A stretch of DNA of 64,000 nucleotides, taken from Streptomyces sp. NBC_01408. Its GTDB lineage: Bacteria; Actinomycetota; Actinomycetes; Streptomycetales; Streptomycetaceae. The position numbers and the translations under genes are program-made. Shown here piece after piece: positions 25,140-33,424 of the stretch. Where the stretch lies: assembly GCF_026340255.1 (NCBI RefSeq), contig NZ_JAPEPJ010000001.1, positions 4,867,501 through 4,931,500 of the forward strand, given 5' to 3'. The notes beneath the pieces were generated by a model, which worked only from the letters and a program-made list of their open reading frames with translations, did not search any database and was not told where the DNA came from. Within the stretch, counting starts at the first letter, position 1; every line of letters begins with the position of its first letter.

Positions 25140-26195
25140 TCAGGCCCGGGTACGGGCGCCCGGCAGGATGATCGTGACGCCGCGCCCCGGGGCCGTGCCC
25201 ATCGCCGCCAGGGCGGCCGGGGCCGCGTCGAGCGGGATCGTCGACGTGACGAGCAGGTCCGGGCGCAGCAGACCGCCCCGGACCATCTCCATCATCGGCG
25301 GGTACGCGTGCGCGGCCATCCCGTGGCTGCCGAGGATCTCCAGCTCCCAGCCGATCACCCGCTCCATCGGCAGCACGGCCGGGCCGGCCGCCGCAGGCAG
25401 CAGCCCGACCTGCACGTGACGCCCGCGCCTACGCAGCCCGGCCACCGAGGCCGCCGCCGTCGCGGGCGATCCCAGGGCGTCGAGCGAGAGGTGCGCGCCC
25501 CCGCCGGTCACCTCCCGTACGGCCTCGGCCGTATCGGCGCGGGCGGAGGCGTCCACACAGTGCGCGGCGCCGAACTTCCGCGCCAGCTCCAGCGCACCGG
25601 GCGCGGTGTCGACGGCGACGACGCGGGCCCCGGCCGCTGCCGCGACCATCACGGCGGAGAGCCCCACCCCGCCGCAGCCGTGCACCGCCACCCATTCGCC
25701 CGCGGCCACCCGCCCTTGCACGACCACGGCCCGGAAGGCCGTCGCGAACCGGCAGCCGAGCCCGGCGGCCGTCGCGTACGACAGCTCCTCGGGCACGGCC
25801 ACCAGGTTGACGTCGGCGTGGTCCAGGGCCACGTACTCGGCGAAGGAGCCCCAGTGCGTGAACCCGGGCTGCGTCTGCCGCGGGCACACCTGGTGGTCAC
25901 CGGCCGCGCAGTCGGGGCAGCTGCCGCAGGCGCAGATGAACGGAGCCGTGACCCGGTCCCCGGGCCGCCAGCGGGTCACGCCCGTGCCCACCGCCTCGAC
26001 CACGCCTGCCAGTTCGTGCCCGGGCACGTGCGGCAGCACGATGTCCGGGTCGTGCCCCATCCAGCCGTGCCAGTCGCTGCGGCACAGTCCGGTGGCCTCC
26101 ACCCGCACCACCACCCCGCCCGCCGCCGGAACCGGATCCGCCACCTCCGTGACCTCGGGCTGCTCCCCGTACCGTTCGAAGACCACTGCGCGCAC
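25140..26195 (-). CDS. Zinc-dependent alcohol dehydrogenase (MDR family)
   Basis: 351 residues from GTG 26195, chosen because GGAGGG lies upstream and [14 protein letters not shown] is the normal family start. Catalytic-zinc ligands are C38 ([12 protein letters not shown]) and H60/E61 (VPGHELAG). The structural zinc site is [17 protein letters not shown]. The nucleotide-binding fold shows [20 protein letters not shown]. It should oxidise or reduce an alcohol/aldehyde with NAD(P). The substrate cannot be deduced; no pathway genes surround it. Confidence 0.9.
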   Translation of the reverse strand: MRAVVFERYGEQPEVTEVADPVPAAGGVVVRVEATGLCRSDWHGWMGHDPDIVLPHVPGHELAGVVEAVGTGVTRWRPGDRVTAPFICACGSCPDCAAGDHQVCPRQTQPGFTHWGSFAEYVALDHADVNLVAVPEELSYATAAGLGCRFATAFRAVVVQGRVAAGEWVAVHGCGGVGLSAVMVAAAAGARVVAVDTAPGALELARKFGAAHCVDASARADTAEAVREVTGGGAHLSLDALGSPATAAASVAGLRRRGRHVQVGLLPAAAGPAVLPMERVIGWELEILGSHGMAAHAYPPMMEMVRGGLLRPDLLVTSTIPLDAAPAALAAMGTAPGRGVTIILPGARTRA

Positions 26196-26281
26196 GATCC
26201 CGCCCTCCGTTCGACTGCCCCGCACGCTACCCGGCCTTGTCCGGCCCGCTCACCGGTGGCGGGCTGCCGAGCCGTGGCGGG

Positions 26282-27138
26282 TCACGGGGCGCCCGCCTCC
26301 GCCCGGGCCAGGGCGAGCACCCCGGCGCAGATCAGGGCGACGCCCAGCAGTTGGGGGACCACCCACCAGTGGGCCCGCAGGTGCTCCTCGTAGAGGACCA
26401 CGCCCAGTGCGACGCTGACGCCCGCGTCGCCGAGGGTCAGCGCGGGCTGAGAGGCGACCAGCGGGCCGCCCTGCATGGCGTGTTCGAGCAGCAGCAGGGC
26501 GCAGATGCCGGTCGCGCCGAAGGCGTAGGTCTGCCAGGTGGTCAGGAACGCGCCGAGGCCCCGCTCGTCGAGGATGTGCACGGCGGACTTCATCAGGGCG
26601 GCCGTGAGCGCGTAGCAGACGGCGGTGGCGGCGCCGAGGCAGCCGGCCCGGGCACGGCCCGGCGGGCGGCTCAGCCCGGCCGCGGCCAGGACGGCGACCG
26701 CGGCGGCGCACACGGCCAGGGACAGGCCCCACCGGTCGAGCGGGACGTGCGTACGGTTGCCCTCGGGCGAGGCGGCGATCAGGACGATCCCGAGCCCGGC
26801 CACCACCCCGGCCACGGCGAGCCACAGGGCCCCGGAGAGCCGTTGACGGGCCATCAGTGAGGCGATGAGCAGCGCGAGCGGCAGTTTTCCAGCACGAACA
26901 GCGGCTGTACGAGGGCCAGTGCCCCGGTGGCCAGCGCCAGGGCCTGCCCGACGCCGGCCGCGATCACGGCCAGGATCCCGACGAGCCAGAGCGGCCGGCG
27001 GAGCAGGTCGAGGACCAGCCCGATCCGGAAGCCGTCGCTCTGTGGCACGGTGAGCGCGGCCCGCCGCTGGAGCACGGTGGCGAGCGCGTTGCTCAGCGCC
27101 GCGAACAGTGCGAAGAGGACCGGCAGGACGACGCCCAT
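26282..27138 (-). pseudogene. DMT/EamA-like transporter, frameshifted in the middle
   Basis: The first half starts at ATG 27138 (MGVVLPVLFALFAALSNALA) and reads to LVQPLFVLEN, then would stop after 9 out-of-frame residues at 26854. The second half continues in the next frame as LPLALLIASLMARQRLSGAL and ends at 26282. Joined, they give a normal drug/metabolite transporter of about 285 residues with eight to ten helices and an internal LALVQPLFVLE/LPLALLIAS junction. The break falls at an AAAA run near 26884-26890, so one base is missing or two are extra. It could be a pseudogene, a sequencing error or, less likely, a recoding site. Confidence 0.72.
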
Positions 27139-27230
27139 GCCCCGATCCTCGTGGCGCCCGCCGCCCGTCGGCGCCGCGACACCGTCCCGGACCCCGGGCG
27201 CCCGGGGCCGTTCCCCCGTCCGGGGGCGGG

Positions 27231-28055
27231 CTACGCGGACCTGGACGCTCCGGACGTTCCCGCAGACGCCTCGTACGCGCGGCGCAGCGCCAGGGCCGCC
27301 AGGGCTTCCGGGGCGCCGTCCTGGCCGCGGATGCCGGGGAAGGCGTTGATGTCGACGATCAGCGGGGTCCCGTCGCCGGTGTCGAGGATGTCCACGCCGT
27401 AGACGTCCAGGGCGAACACCGCACCCACCTCGCGCACCAGCGCCGCCCAGCCGTCCGGCAGCGCGTCCAGCGGCAGCGGCCGGTTGGGGCCGCGCCCCTG
27501 CGGGGACAGGTCCGAACGGCGCGTGGCCGCGAAGACCCGGTCCTCTATCACCCACAGCTTGTGGTCCCAGCCGCTGTTGGGCGCGAACTCCTGGACCACC
27601 ACCGGCTCCCGCGACCAGACGGCCGCCAGCCGGGCCAGCTGCCCGGCGTCGTCGACGCGCGCGACGAGGTCGCCCCGGCGGTTGTGCCGGCTCTTGACCA
27701 CCACGGGGGAGGAGAGCGGGGCGCCGGCGGCCCACACGGCGAGGGAGCCGAAGGTCCGGGTGGCCGCGAAGGGCAGGCCGGCGCGCCGGGCGAGCTCCGC
27801 CATCCGCGTCCGGTCCTGGCACAGCGTGGTCGCGGCCGCGGAGTTCACCACGGTGGCACCGTGCCGCTCCAGGTCCCGTGCGAGGGCCAGCGCGTGGGGC
27901 GTCCCCGACTTCAGCAGGTACACGTCGGCCGGCTGCCGCGGCACGTCGGCGGTCACCGGATCGAGCGCCTCGACGGTGTGCTCGCGGGACAGCAGGCCGG
28001 TGGCCGCCGCCAGCAGCGGATGGCCGGGTTCCGGGGTGATCAGGCCGATCCTCAT
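27231..28055 (-). CDS. ATP-grasp protein (RimK-like)
   Basis: 274 residues from ATG 28055. An N-terminal pre-ATP-grasp domain (MRIGLITPEPGHPLLAAATG) is followed by the ATP-grasp fold. ATP-binding elements are VVVKSRHN and VVVQEFAPNSGWDHKLWVIE, and the metal-binding end is GVDILDTG...LIVDINAFPG. RimK-type enzymes join a carboxylate to an amine through an acyl-phosphate. It overlaps the related upstream ATP-grasp gene by 4 nt, so the pair is coupled. The substrate is unknown. No RiPP precursor or biosynthetic partner was found next to the pair. Confidence 0.82.
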   Translation of the reverse strand: MRIGLITPEPGHPLLAAATGLLSREHTVEALDPVTADVPRQPADVYLLKSGTPHALALARDLERHGATVVNSAAATTLCQDRTRMAELARRAGLPFAATRTFGSLAVWAAGAPLSSPVVVKSRHNRRGDLVARVDDAGQLARLAAVWSREPVVVQEFAPNSGWDHKLWVIEDRVFAATRRSDLSPQGRGPNRPLPLDALPDGWAALVREVGAVFALDVYGVDILDTGDGTPLIVDINAFPGIRGQDGAPEALAALALRRAYEASAGTSGASRSA

Positions 28056-28951
28056 GCGCTGTCACCGGCCCCTGCCGAGGCCTGCACCGGTATGGACAGG
28101 GGCAGCGAGGAGTGCGGCCGCAGGTACGGGGCGGTGGAGCCGCCCGCCCGGGCCAGTCCCAGTACCGCCCGGGCCACCCGGGCCGCGGCGTCCGGCACCT
28201 GACGGAAGCTCGGGAAGTCGTTCACGTCGACGACCACCGGCCCCTCCGGGCCCAGCAGCACGTCCACCCCGTACAGGTCGAGTCCGTACACCGAGCCCAC
28301 CTGCGCGGCGATCGCCGCGACCTCCGCCGACAGCGGCACGCGACGCTCGCGCACGGCGGGGTCGGGGTGCAGCGGCGAGCAGCGCTCGGTCGCGAACAGC
28401 TCCCCGCCGACCCCGTACACCTTGAGGTCGGTGCCCGCGTTGGGCACGTACGGCTGGGCGATGAGCATGCCCTCGCCCGCCAGCCCGGGCAGCATCTCCT
28501 CCAGCCGCCCCGGCGAGGGCACCAGGTGCACGGCGCGCCCGGAGCTGCCGTCGGCGGGCTTGACGACCAGGGGGTACTCGGCCGCCGGTATCTCCCGGAG
28601 CAGTTCGGGGCGGGCCACCGCGTACGTGGGCGGCAGCGGGAGCCCCCGGCCGCGCCCGATGGCGGCCGCCAGCGCCTTGTCCCGTACGCCGCGGATCGAG
28701 CGGGCGTCGTTGACCGTGGTCATCCCGGCCGCGGCGGCGGCCTCGAGCAGAGTCAGCCCCGGCCCGCCGGACACCGTCTTGAGCACCCAGGCGTCGTGTG
28801 CCCCCGCGTCCACCACTTCGGACATGCGCAGCAGCGAGCCGCCCGGCCGCACCACGTCCACCTGGTGACCCCACGCGGTCAGCTGCCCGATCACCGCGTT
28901 CGGCATGCCGTCGTGGCGGTAGTGCTCCTCCACCAGGAAGCAGAGCCTCAT
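28052..28951 (-). CDS. ATP-grasp protein, first of a tandem pair
   Basis: 299 residues from ATG 28951 with a GGAAGG ribosome binding site. It has the same layout as its downstream neighbour: an N-terminal domain (MRLCFLVEEHYRHDGMPN), then YPLVVKPADGSSGRAVHLV, MLIAQPYVPNAGTDLKVYGV, YGVDVLLGPEGPVVVDVNDF and PSFRQVPD. The conserved Asp/Asn metal ligands near VDVNDFPS are present. The two proteins are clearly paralogous but diverged, which suggests a heteromeric or two-step ligase. The DMT transporter remnant lies downstream. The function is unknown. Confidence 0.82.
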   Translation of the reverse strand: MRLCFLVEEHYRHDGMPNAVIGQLTAWGHQVDVVRPGGSLLRMSEVVDAGAHDAWVLKTVSGGPGLTLLEAAAAAGMTTVNDARSIRGVRDKALAAAIGRGRGLPLPPTYAVARPELLREIPAAEYPLVVKPADGSSGRAVHLVPSPGRLEEMLPGLAGEGMLIAQPYVPNAGTDLKVYGVGGELFATERCSPLHPDPAVRERRVPLSAEVAAIAAQVGSVYGLDLYGVDVLLGPEGPVVVDVNDFPSFRQVPDAAARVARAVLGLARAGGSTAPYLRPHSSLPLSIPVQASAGAGDSA

Positions 28952-28999
28952 CGACCTTCCCCAAATTCCCCGGACGTCCGCCGATTCCGCCCGGCGAGT

Positions 29000-29011
29000 T
29001 GTGACGTCACA
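29000..29011. promoter_or_regulatory. 12-bp perfect palindrome TGTGACGTCACA
   Basis: TGTGACGTCACA lies in the 278-nt divergent region between the ATP-grasp pair and the conservon, 49 nt upstream of the first ATP-grasp start. It fits the general form of a CRP/FNR-type site (TGTGA-N-TCACA, with a short centre). The regulator is unknown. Confidence 0.35.
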
Positions 29012-29163
29012 GGATGTCATGGACCGCAATGTGATGATCGGTCCGCGTCGGAGGCCGGGGTCGGTCGCACCAAACGATCGCATAAAGCTTCAGAACGTTC
29101 TCAATTGGTCACTACGGAACGTAATGAGGGTCAGTACTCACCAAATCGATCAGCAACTCTCCT

Positions 29164-29169
29164 ATAGTT
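29164..29169 (+). promoter_or_regulatory. Candidate -10 box (TATAGT) of the conservon
   Basis: TATAGT lies 61 nt upstream of the cvnA start, at the edge of an unusually AT-rich stretch (29070-29170). The region 17-18 nt upstream is not TTGAC-like, so a factor-dependent or non-housekeeping promoter is possible. Confidence 0.35.
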
Positions 29170-29229
29170 GGGCCTCGTTACCCCAGGAAACCATCTCCTC
29201 CGTCCCCGCCCGGTATGAGGCCTTGATCG

Positions 29230-30828
29230 ATGACGGCGCCCCCTTCACCCCTCCGCCACTCCGCGCTCGCCCTGCTGATCACCACAGCGGTCACCGGCGC
29301 GGTCTCGACGGCGGCGGTGGCCGCCGCCCCGGAGGCCGTCCGCACGCCCCTCGCCTGGTTCTCCGGCGCGGGCGTGCTGCTGCTCGCCGTCGCGGCCTTC
29401 GCCGTCGTCCGGTCGACGCACACGGCCCGGCTGCTGCGCCGCCGGATCTCCGGTCTGGAGGGGGAAGTCGCCGCCCGTGACGCGCACATCGCCCGGCTGA
29501 CCGCCGACGCGGCACGCGAAGCGGCCGCGCACACCGCCGAGCGGAACAGGCTGACGCACGCCCGCACCGCCGATCTGGACCACCTGACGGCCGCCCACGC
29601 CGCCGAACTCGAGGCACTGGCCGCCACCGGGGCGGCCTCCCGCGAGCAACTGGCCGAAGAGCTGCGCCGCGCCCGGTCCGCCCGGGCCGCCGCCATGGCC
29701 GCCGCGGCCAACGCGGCCGGCCGGATGCAGGCCTTCGCCACCGGCATGCTGGCCGACCTGCGCGACATGGAGCACCGGCACGCCGACGAGACCGTCCTCG
29801 GCGACCTGCTCCACCTCGACCACCGGACCGCCCAGGCGGGCCGACTCGCCGACTCCGTCGCCGTGCTCACCGGGGCCCGTTCGGGCCGCCGCTGGGCCAA
29901 GCCGATCGTCATGGAATCGGTGCTGCGCGGCGCGATGGGCCGGATCGGCGGCTACCAGCGGGTCCGGCTGCACTCCACCAGCGACGCCGCCGTCGCCGGA
30001 CACGCCGCCGAGGGCGTCATGCACGCCCTGGCGGAACTCCTCGACAACGCCGCGAACTTCTCCCCGCCGACCGCCGAGGTCCACGTGTACGTGGAGGAGG
30101 TGCCCGCCGGGATCGTCATCACCGTCGAGGACAGCGGCCTGGTCATGAGCGAGGTCCAGCTGCGCCGCGCCGAACGGGCCGTGAGCGCCGAGTCGCTGGA
30201 CCTGGCCGGACTCTCCGGCACCCGCCTCGGCCTCGCCGTCGTCGGCCGCCTGGCCCGCAAGCACGGGCTCACCGTGTCCTTCCGGCCCTCGGCCCGCGGT
30301 GGTACGGGCGCCCTGATGATGCTGCCGCAGGAGCTGATCAGCCGCGCCCCGGCCGTAGCCGACCCCGCGCCACAGCCCGCCGTCCCGCCGCAGCGCGCCG
30401 CCGCCCCGGCCCCCGGAGCCGCGCCCGCCGTCGCCGGCCGCACGGGGGACCGTACGCACGCCCGGGCCGACGCCCCGGCCCCGCACGCCGACACCCCCAC
30501 CCCGCACGCCGAACCCCAGGCCCCGCACGCCGACGCCCCCACCCCGCACGGCGAACCCCCCGCCCCGCACACCGGATCCACCGGGCCGGACCCGGTCACC
30601 GGGACCGGCGCGAGCGGGCTGCCCCAGCGGCGGCGCGGCCGCACCCTGGCCGCCGCCCGGCCCGAACCCGGGCGCGCCCCGGGCGCCGCCGGTACGGAAC
30701 CCCGTACGGACGGCGCCCCCACCGAGGCGCCCCGCCCGGCCACCCGCTTCGGCAGCTTCCGCCAGGCCGTCCGCGGCACCCCGCCGCACCCCACGACCCC
30801 CCAGAACCCGGAAGGCACCGCGCAATGA
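29230..30828 (+). CDS. cvnA: Conservon sensor kinase-like protein CvnA
   Basis: 532 residues from ATG 29230. Two hydrophobic helices (about 10-33 and 41-60) anchor it. A long coiled coil (about 65-165) leads to a histidine-kinase-type ATPase domain: ALAELLDNAANFSPPTAEVH (N box), VEDSGLVMSE (G1) and GTRLGLAVVGRLARKHGL (G2). The canonical phosphoacceptor His box is absent, as in other CvnA proteins. A Pro/Ala-rich tail with repeats of the form APHADTPTPHAEP spans about 395-500. In characterised conservons CvnA-D form a membrane-associated complex likened to eukaryotic G-protein signalling. The ATG of cvnB overlaps its stop by 4 nt. Confidence 0.93.
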   Translation: MTAPPSPLRHSALALLITTAVTGAVSTAAVAAAPEAVRTPLAWFSGAGVLLLAVAAFAVVRSTHTARLLRRRISGLEGEVAARDAHIARLTADAAREAAAHTAERNRLTHARTADLDHLTAAHAAELEALAATGAASREQLAEELRRARSARAAAMAAAANAAGRMQAFATGMLADLRDMEHRHADETVLGDLLHLDHRTAQAGRLADSVAVLTGARSGRRWAKPIVMESVLRGAMGRIGGYQRVRLHSTSDAAVAGHAAEGVMHALAELLDNAANFSPPTAEVHVYVEEVPAGIVITVEDSGLVMSEVQLRRAERAVSAESLDLAGLSGTRLGLAVVGRLARKHGLTVSFRPSARGGTGALMMLPQELISRAPAVADPAPQPAVPPQRAAAPAPGAAPAVAGRTGDRTHARADAPAPHADTPTPHAEPQAPHADAPTPHGEPPAPHTGSTGPDPVTGTGASGLPQRRRGRTLAAARPEPGRAPGAAGTEPRTDGAPTEAPRPATRFGSFRQAVRGTPPHPTTPQNPEGTAQ

Positions 30829-31226
30829 CCGGCTCCACCACCGACGAGACGCTCAGCTGGCTCCTGGAAGGCCTCCTGGAGCGCACCCCCGGCGCCCGGC
30901 ACGCCCTCGTGCTCTCCCGCGACGGCCTCAAACTGTGCCGCACCCCGGAGCTCTCCGTCGACCAGGCCGACCAGCTCGCCGCGATCGCCGCCGGCATCCA
31001 GAGCCTCTCGCACGGGGCGTCCATCGAGTTCGGCGACGGAACCGGCGGCGTCCGTTCCGCCATGGCCGAGTTCTACGGCGGGATCCTGTTCATCGTCGAG
31101 GCCGGCGAGGGGGCCCACCTGGCGCTCGTCGCCTCCGAGGAAGCCGACGCGGGCCTGGCCGGGCACAACATGTCCGAACTGGTCGAGCAGCTCGGCGAGC
31201 ACCTCGTCGCCCGGCCCCGGGATTGA
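30825..31226 (+). CDS. cvnB: Conservon roadblock/LC7 protein CvnB
   Basis: 133 residues. Single roadblock/LC7 domain: LSWLLEGLLERTPGARHALV, SRDGLKLCRTPELSVDQADQ, then MAEFYGGILFIVEAGEGAHL. In bacteria these proteins pair with small GTPases of the MglA type, here CvnD. It overlaps both cvnA (ATGA) and cvnC (TTGA), so the genes are tightly coupled. Confidence 0.94.
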   Translation: MTGSTTDETLSWLLEGLLERTPGARHALVLSRDGLKLCRTPELSVDQADQLAAIAAGIQSLSHGASIEFGDGTGGVRSAMAEFYGGILFIVEAGEGAHLALVASEEADAGLAGHNMSELVEQLGEHLVARPRD

Positions 31227-31576
31227 GCAGGAGCAGACCGGGCCGGGACGACTCCCCGGACCGGCTCTACACCCTCACCGGCGGCCGCAGCCGCTCCGGC
31301 TCCGACGCCTTCGACCTGGTCACCCTGATCGTCTCCGAGTGCGACCCGGTCCCCGGCATGCAGTCGGAGCACGCGGCGATCCTGCGCATGTGCCGGTACC
31401 CGACGGCGGTGGTGGAGATCGCGGCCGATCTGGGCCTGCCGGTGTCCATCGTCCGGATCCTCCTCGCCGACCTGCTCGGTACCGGTCGGATCAGCGCCCG
31501 GCACCCCCGTACGACGTACCGCCTTCCCGACCCCGACATCCTGGAGCAGGTGCTCGTTGGACTCCGCAGCCTCTGA
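31223..31576 (+). CDS. cvnC: Conservon DUF742 protein CvnC
   Basis: 117 residues from a TTG start at 31223, chosen because it overlaps the cvnB stop by 4 nt and gives the normal family length. The DUF742 core reads DRLYTLTGGRSRSGSDAFDL, VTLIVSECDPVPGMQSEHAA, then a winged-helix-like segment (PTAVVEIAADLGLPVSIVRI, LLADLLGTGRI). DUF742 proteins are found almost only in conservons. The cvnD start lies inside its last 20 nt. Confidence 0.93.
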   Translation: MSRSRPGRDDSPDRLYTLTGGRSRSGSDAFDLVTLIVSECDPVPGMQSEHAAILRMCRYPTAVVEIAADLGLPVSIVRILLADLLGTGRISARHPRTTYRLPDPDILEQVLVGLRSL

Positions 31577-32189
31577 GGCGATCCCCGAACCGCGTCGCCA
31601 GACCCTGCACAGCACCGCCGACAACGGTCTGAAGATCGTGATCGTCGGCGGTTTCGGAGCCGGCAAGACCACCATGGTCCGCTCGGTCAGCGAGATCCGC
31701 CCGCTGAACACCGAGGAGACCATGACGCAGGCCGGCGAGGCCGTCGACGACACCGACCAGATCGCCTCGAAGAACGCGACCACCGTCGCCTTCGACTTCG
31801 GCCGCATCACCCTCGACGCGCACAACGTCCTGTACCTCTTCGGAGCCCCCGGCCAGGAGCGGTTCTGGTTCCTGTGGGACCGGCTGTTCTCCGGCACCCT
31901 GGGGGCCGTCGTCCTCGTCGACACCCGCCGCCTCGCCGACTCCTGGTACGCCATCGACCGCCTGGAACACCACGGCACTCCTTTCGTCGTCGCCTGCAAC
32001 GACTTCGGCGGGCCCCAGCACACGCGGGAGCAGGTCCGCGCGGCCCTCGACCTCCCGCCCGACGTCCCGCTGGTGTTCTGCGACGCCCGCTCCCGGGAGT
32101 CCGCCAAGCAGGTCCTGATCTCCCTCGTCCAGCACCTCCAGACGGCCGCCCGGTCGCACCAGCCGAAGACCCCGGAGCCCACCCCGTGA
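31557..32189 (+). CDS. cvnD: Conservon small GTPase CvnD
   Basis: 210 residues from TTG 31557. The G1/P-loop is IVGGFGAGKTTM. The G3 region is LYLFGAPGQERFWF, where the Gly-Gln of DxxGQ is kept but the Asp is replaced. The later motif VVACNDFGG occupies the NKxD position with changes. This is the CvnD subgroup of MglA-like GTPases. It should cycle between GTP and GDP forms with CvnA-C and pass the signal to the P450 pair downstream, although the physiological output is not known. Its stop overlaps the P450 start (GTGA). Confidence 0.93.
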   Translation: MDSAASEAIPEPRRQTLHSTADNGLKIVIVGGFGAGKTTMVRSVSEIRPLNTEETMTQAGEAVDDTDQIASKNATTVAFDFGRITLDAHNVLYLFGAPGQERFWFLWDRLFSGTLGAVVLVDTRRLADSWYAIDRLEHHGTPFVVACNDFGGPQHTREQVRAALDLPPDVPLVFCDARSRESAKQVLISLVQHLQTAARSHQPKTPEPTP

Positions 32190-33424
32190 CCACCCCCGCC
32201 GCACCCGAACCCCAGCCCGTCCCCCTGAGCGGCCCCCGGTTCCAGACCGACCCCATCGGGCTGTACCGCGAGATGCGGCGCGACCACGGAGCCGTCGCCC
32301 CGGTCGTCCTCGACGGAGACGTACCGGCCTGGCTGGTCCTCGGCTACCGCGAGCTCCACCAGGTCACCAGCGACCCGGTGCTCTACTCCCGCGACTCCGA
32401 GCTGTGGAACCAGTGGGACCGCATCCCCGCCGACTGGCCGCTGCTCCCGATGATCGGCCGCAAGCAGCCGTCCATCCTCTACACCGTCGGCGAACGCCAC
32501 CGCGAGCGGGCCGCCGTGATCAGCGACGCGCTGGAGTCCGTGGAACCCTTCGAACTCAGGGGCCACGCCGAGCAGTTCGCGGACGAACTGATCGACGGCC
32601 TGTGCGGCAAGGGCGCCTGCGACATCGTCGGGGAGTACGCGATGCTGCTGCCGCTGCGCGTCCTCGCCCGGATCTACGGCTTCCCCGACGGGCAGGGCCC
32701 CGGTCTCGTCACCGCCATGAACGACATGATCAACGGGCGGGAAGGGGCCCTGGAGGGCCAGCGCCACCTCGGCGGCTCGATGTACGCGCTGCTCGCGGCG
32801 AAGCAGGCCGAGCCCGGCCCGGACGTCGTCTCCCACATGCTCGCCAACCGGGCGGGCTTCACCGTGGAAGAGATCGCCCAGGACCTCATGGTGATGATGG
32901 CCGCGGGCCACCAGCCCACCGCCGACTGGATCGGCAACTCGCTGCGCCTGATGCTCACCGACCCCCGCTTCGAGGCCTCCCTGGCGGGCGGCCGGCACAG
33001 CGTCGGCGAGGCCATGAACGAGGTGCTGTGGGAGGACACCCCCACCCAGAACGTGGCCGGCCGCTGGGCCTCCCGCGACACCCACCTCGCCGGACGGCGC
33101 ATCGCCCGCGGCGACCTGGTGCTGCTGGGCCTCGCCGCCGCCAACGCCGACCCGCGGGTACGCACCGACGCGGGCGCCCTCACCGGCGGCAACAGCGCCT
33201 TCCTCTCCTTCGGACACGGCGAACACCGCTGCCCGTTCCCCGCCCAGGAGGTCGCCGAGGTCATCGCACGCACCGGCATCGAGGTCCTCCTGGACCGGCT
33301 GCCCGACGTCGACCTCGCGGTACCCGCCGCCACGCTCTCCCGGCGGCCGTCCCCCTGGCTGCGCGGACTGTCCGAACTCCCGGTGACCTACACCCCGACC
33401 CCCGCCCTTGGAGCCACCAGATGA
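32186..33424 (+). CDS. CYP157-type cytochrome P450 lacking ExxR
   Basis: 412 residues from GTG 32186. The haem-binding loop FLSFGHGEHRCPFPAQEVAE supplies the Cys ligand, and the I helix shows VMMAAGHQPTADWIG. The K helix, normally ExxR, reads NEVLWEDTP, so the Arg is Trp. Loss of ExxR is the known hallmark of CYP157 enzymes that sit in conservons beside CYP154. It may be a P450 with unusual chemistry or a non-catalytic partner. It overlaps cvnD (GTGA) and the next P450 (ATGA). Confidence 0.9.
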   Translation: MTTPAAPEPQPVPLSGPRFQTDPIGLYREMRRDHGAVAPVVLDGDVPAWLVLGYRELHQVTSDPVLYSRDSELWNQWDRIPADWPLLPMIGRKQPSILYTVGERHRERAAVISDALESVEPFELRGHAEQFADELIDGLCGKGACDIVGEYAMLLPLRVLARIYGFPDGQGPGLVTAMNDMINGREGALEGQRHLGGSMYALLAAKQAEPGPDVVSHMLANRAGFTVEEIAQDLMVMMAAGHQPTADWIGNSLRLMLTDPRFEASLAGGRHSVGEAMNEVLWEDTPTQNVAGRWASRDTHLAGRRIARGDLVLLGLAAANADPRVRTDAGALTGGNSAFLSFGHGEHRCPFPAQEVAEVIARTGIEVLLDRLPDVDLAVPAATLSRRPSPWLRGLSELPVTYTPTPALGATR

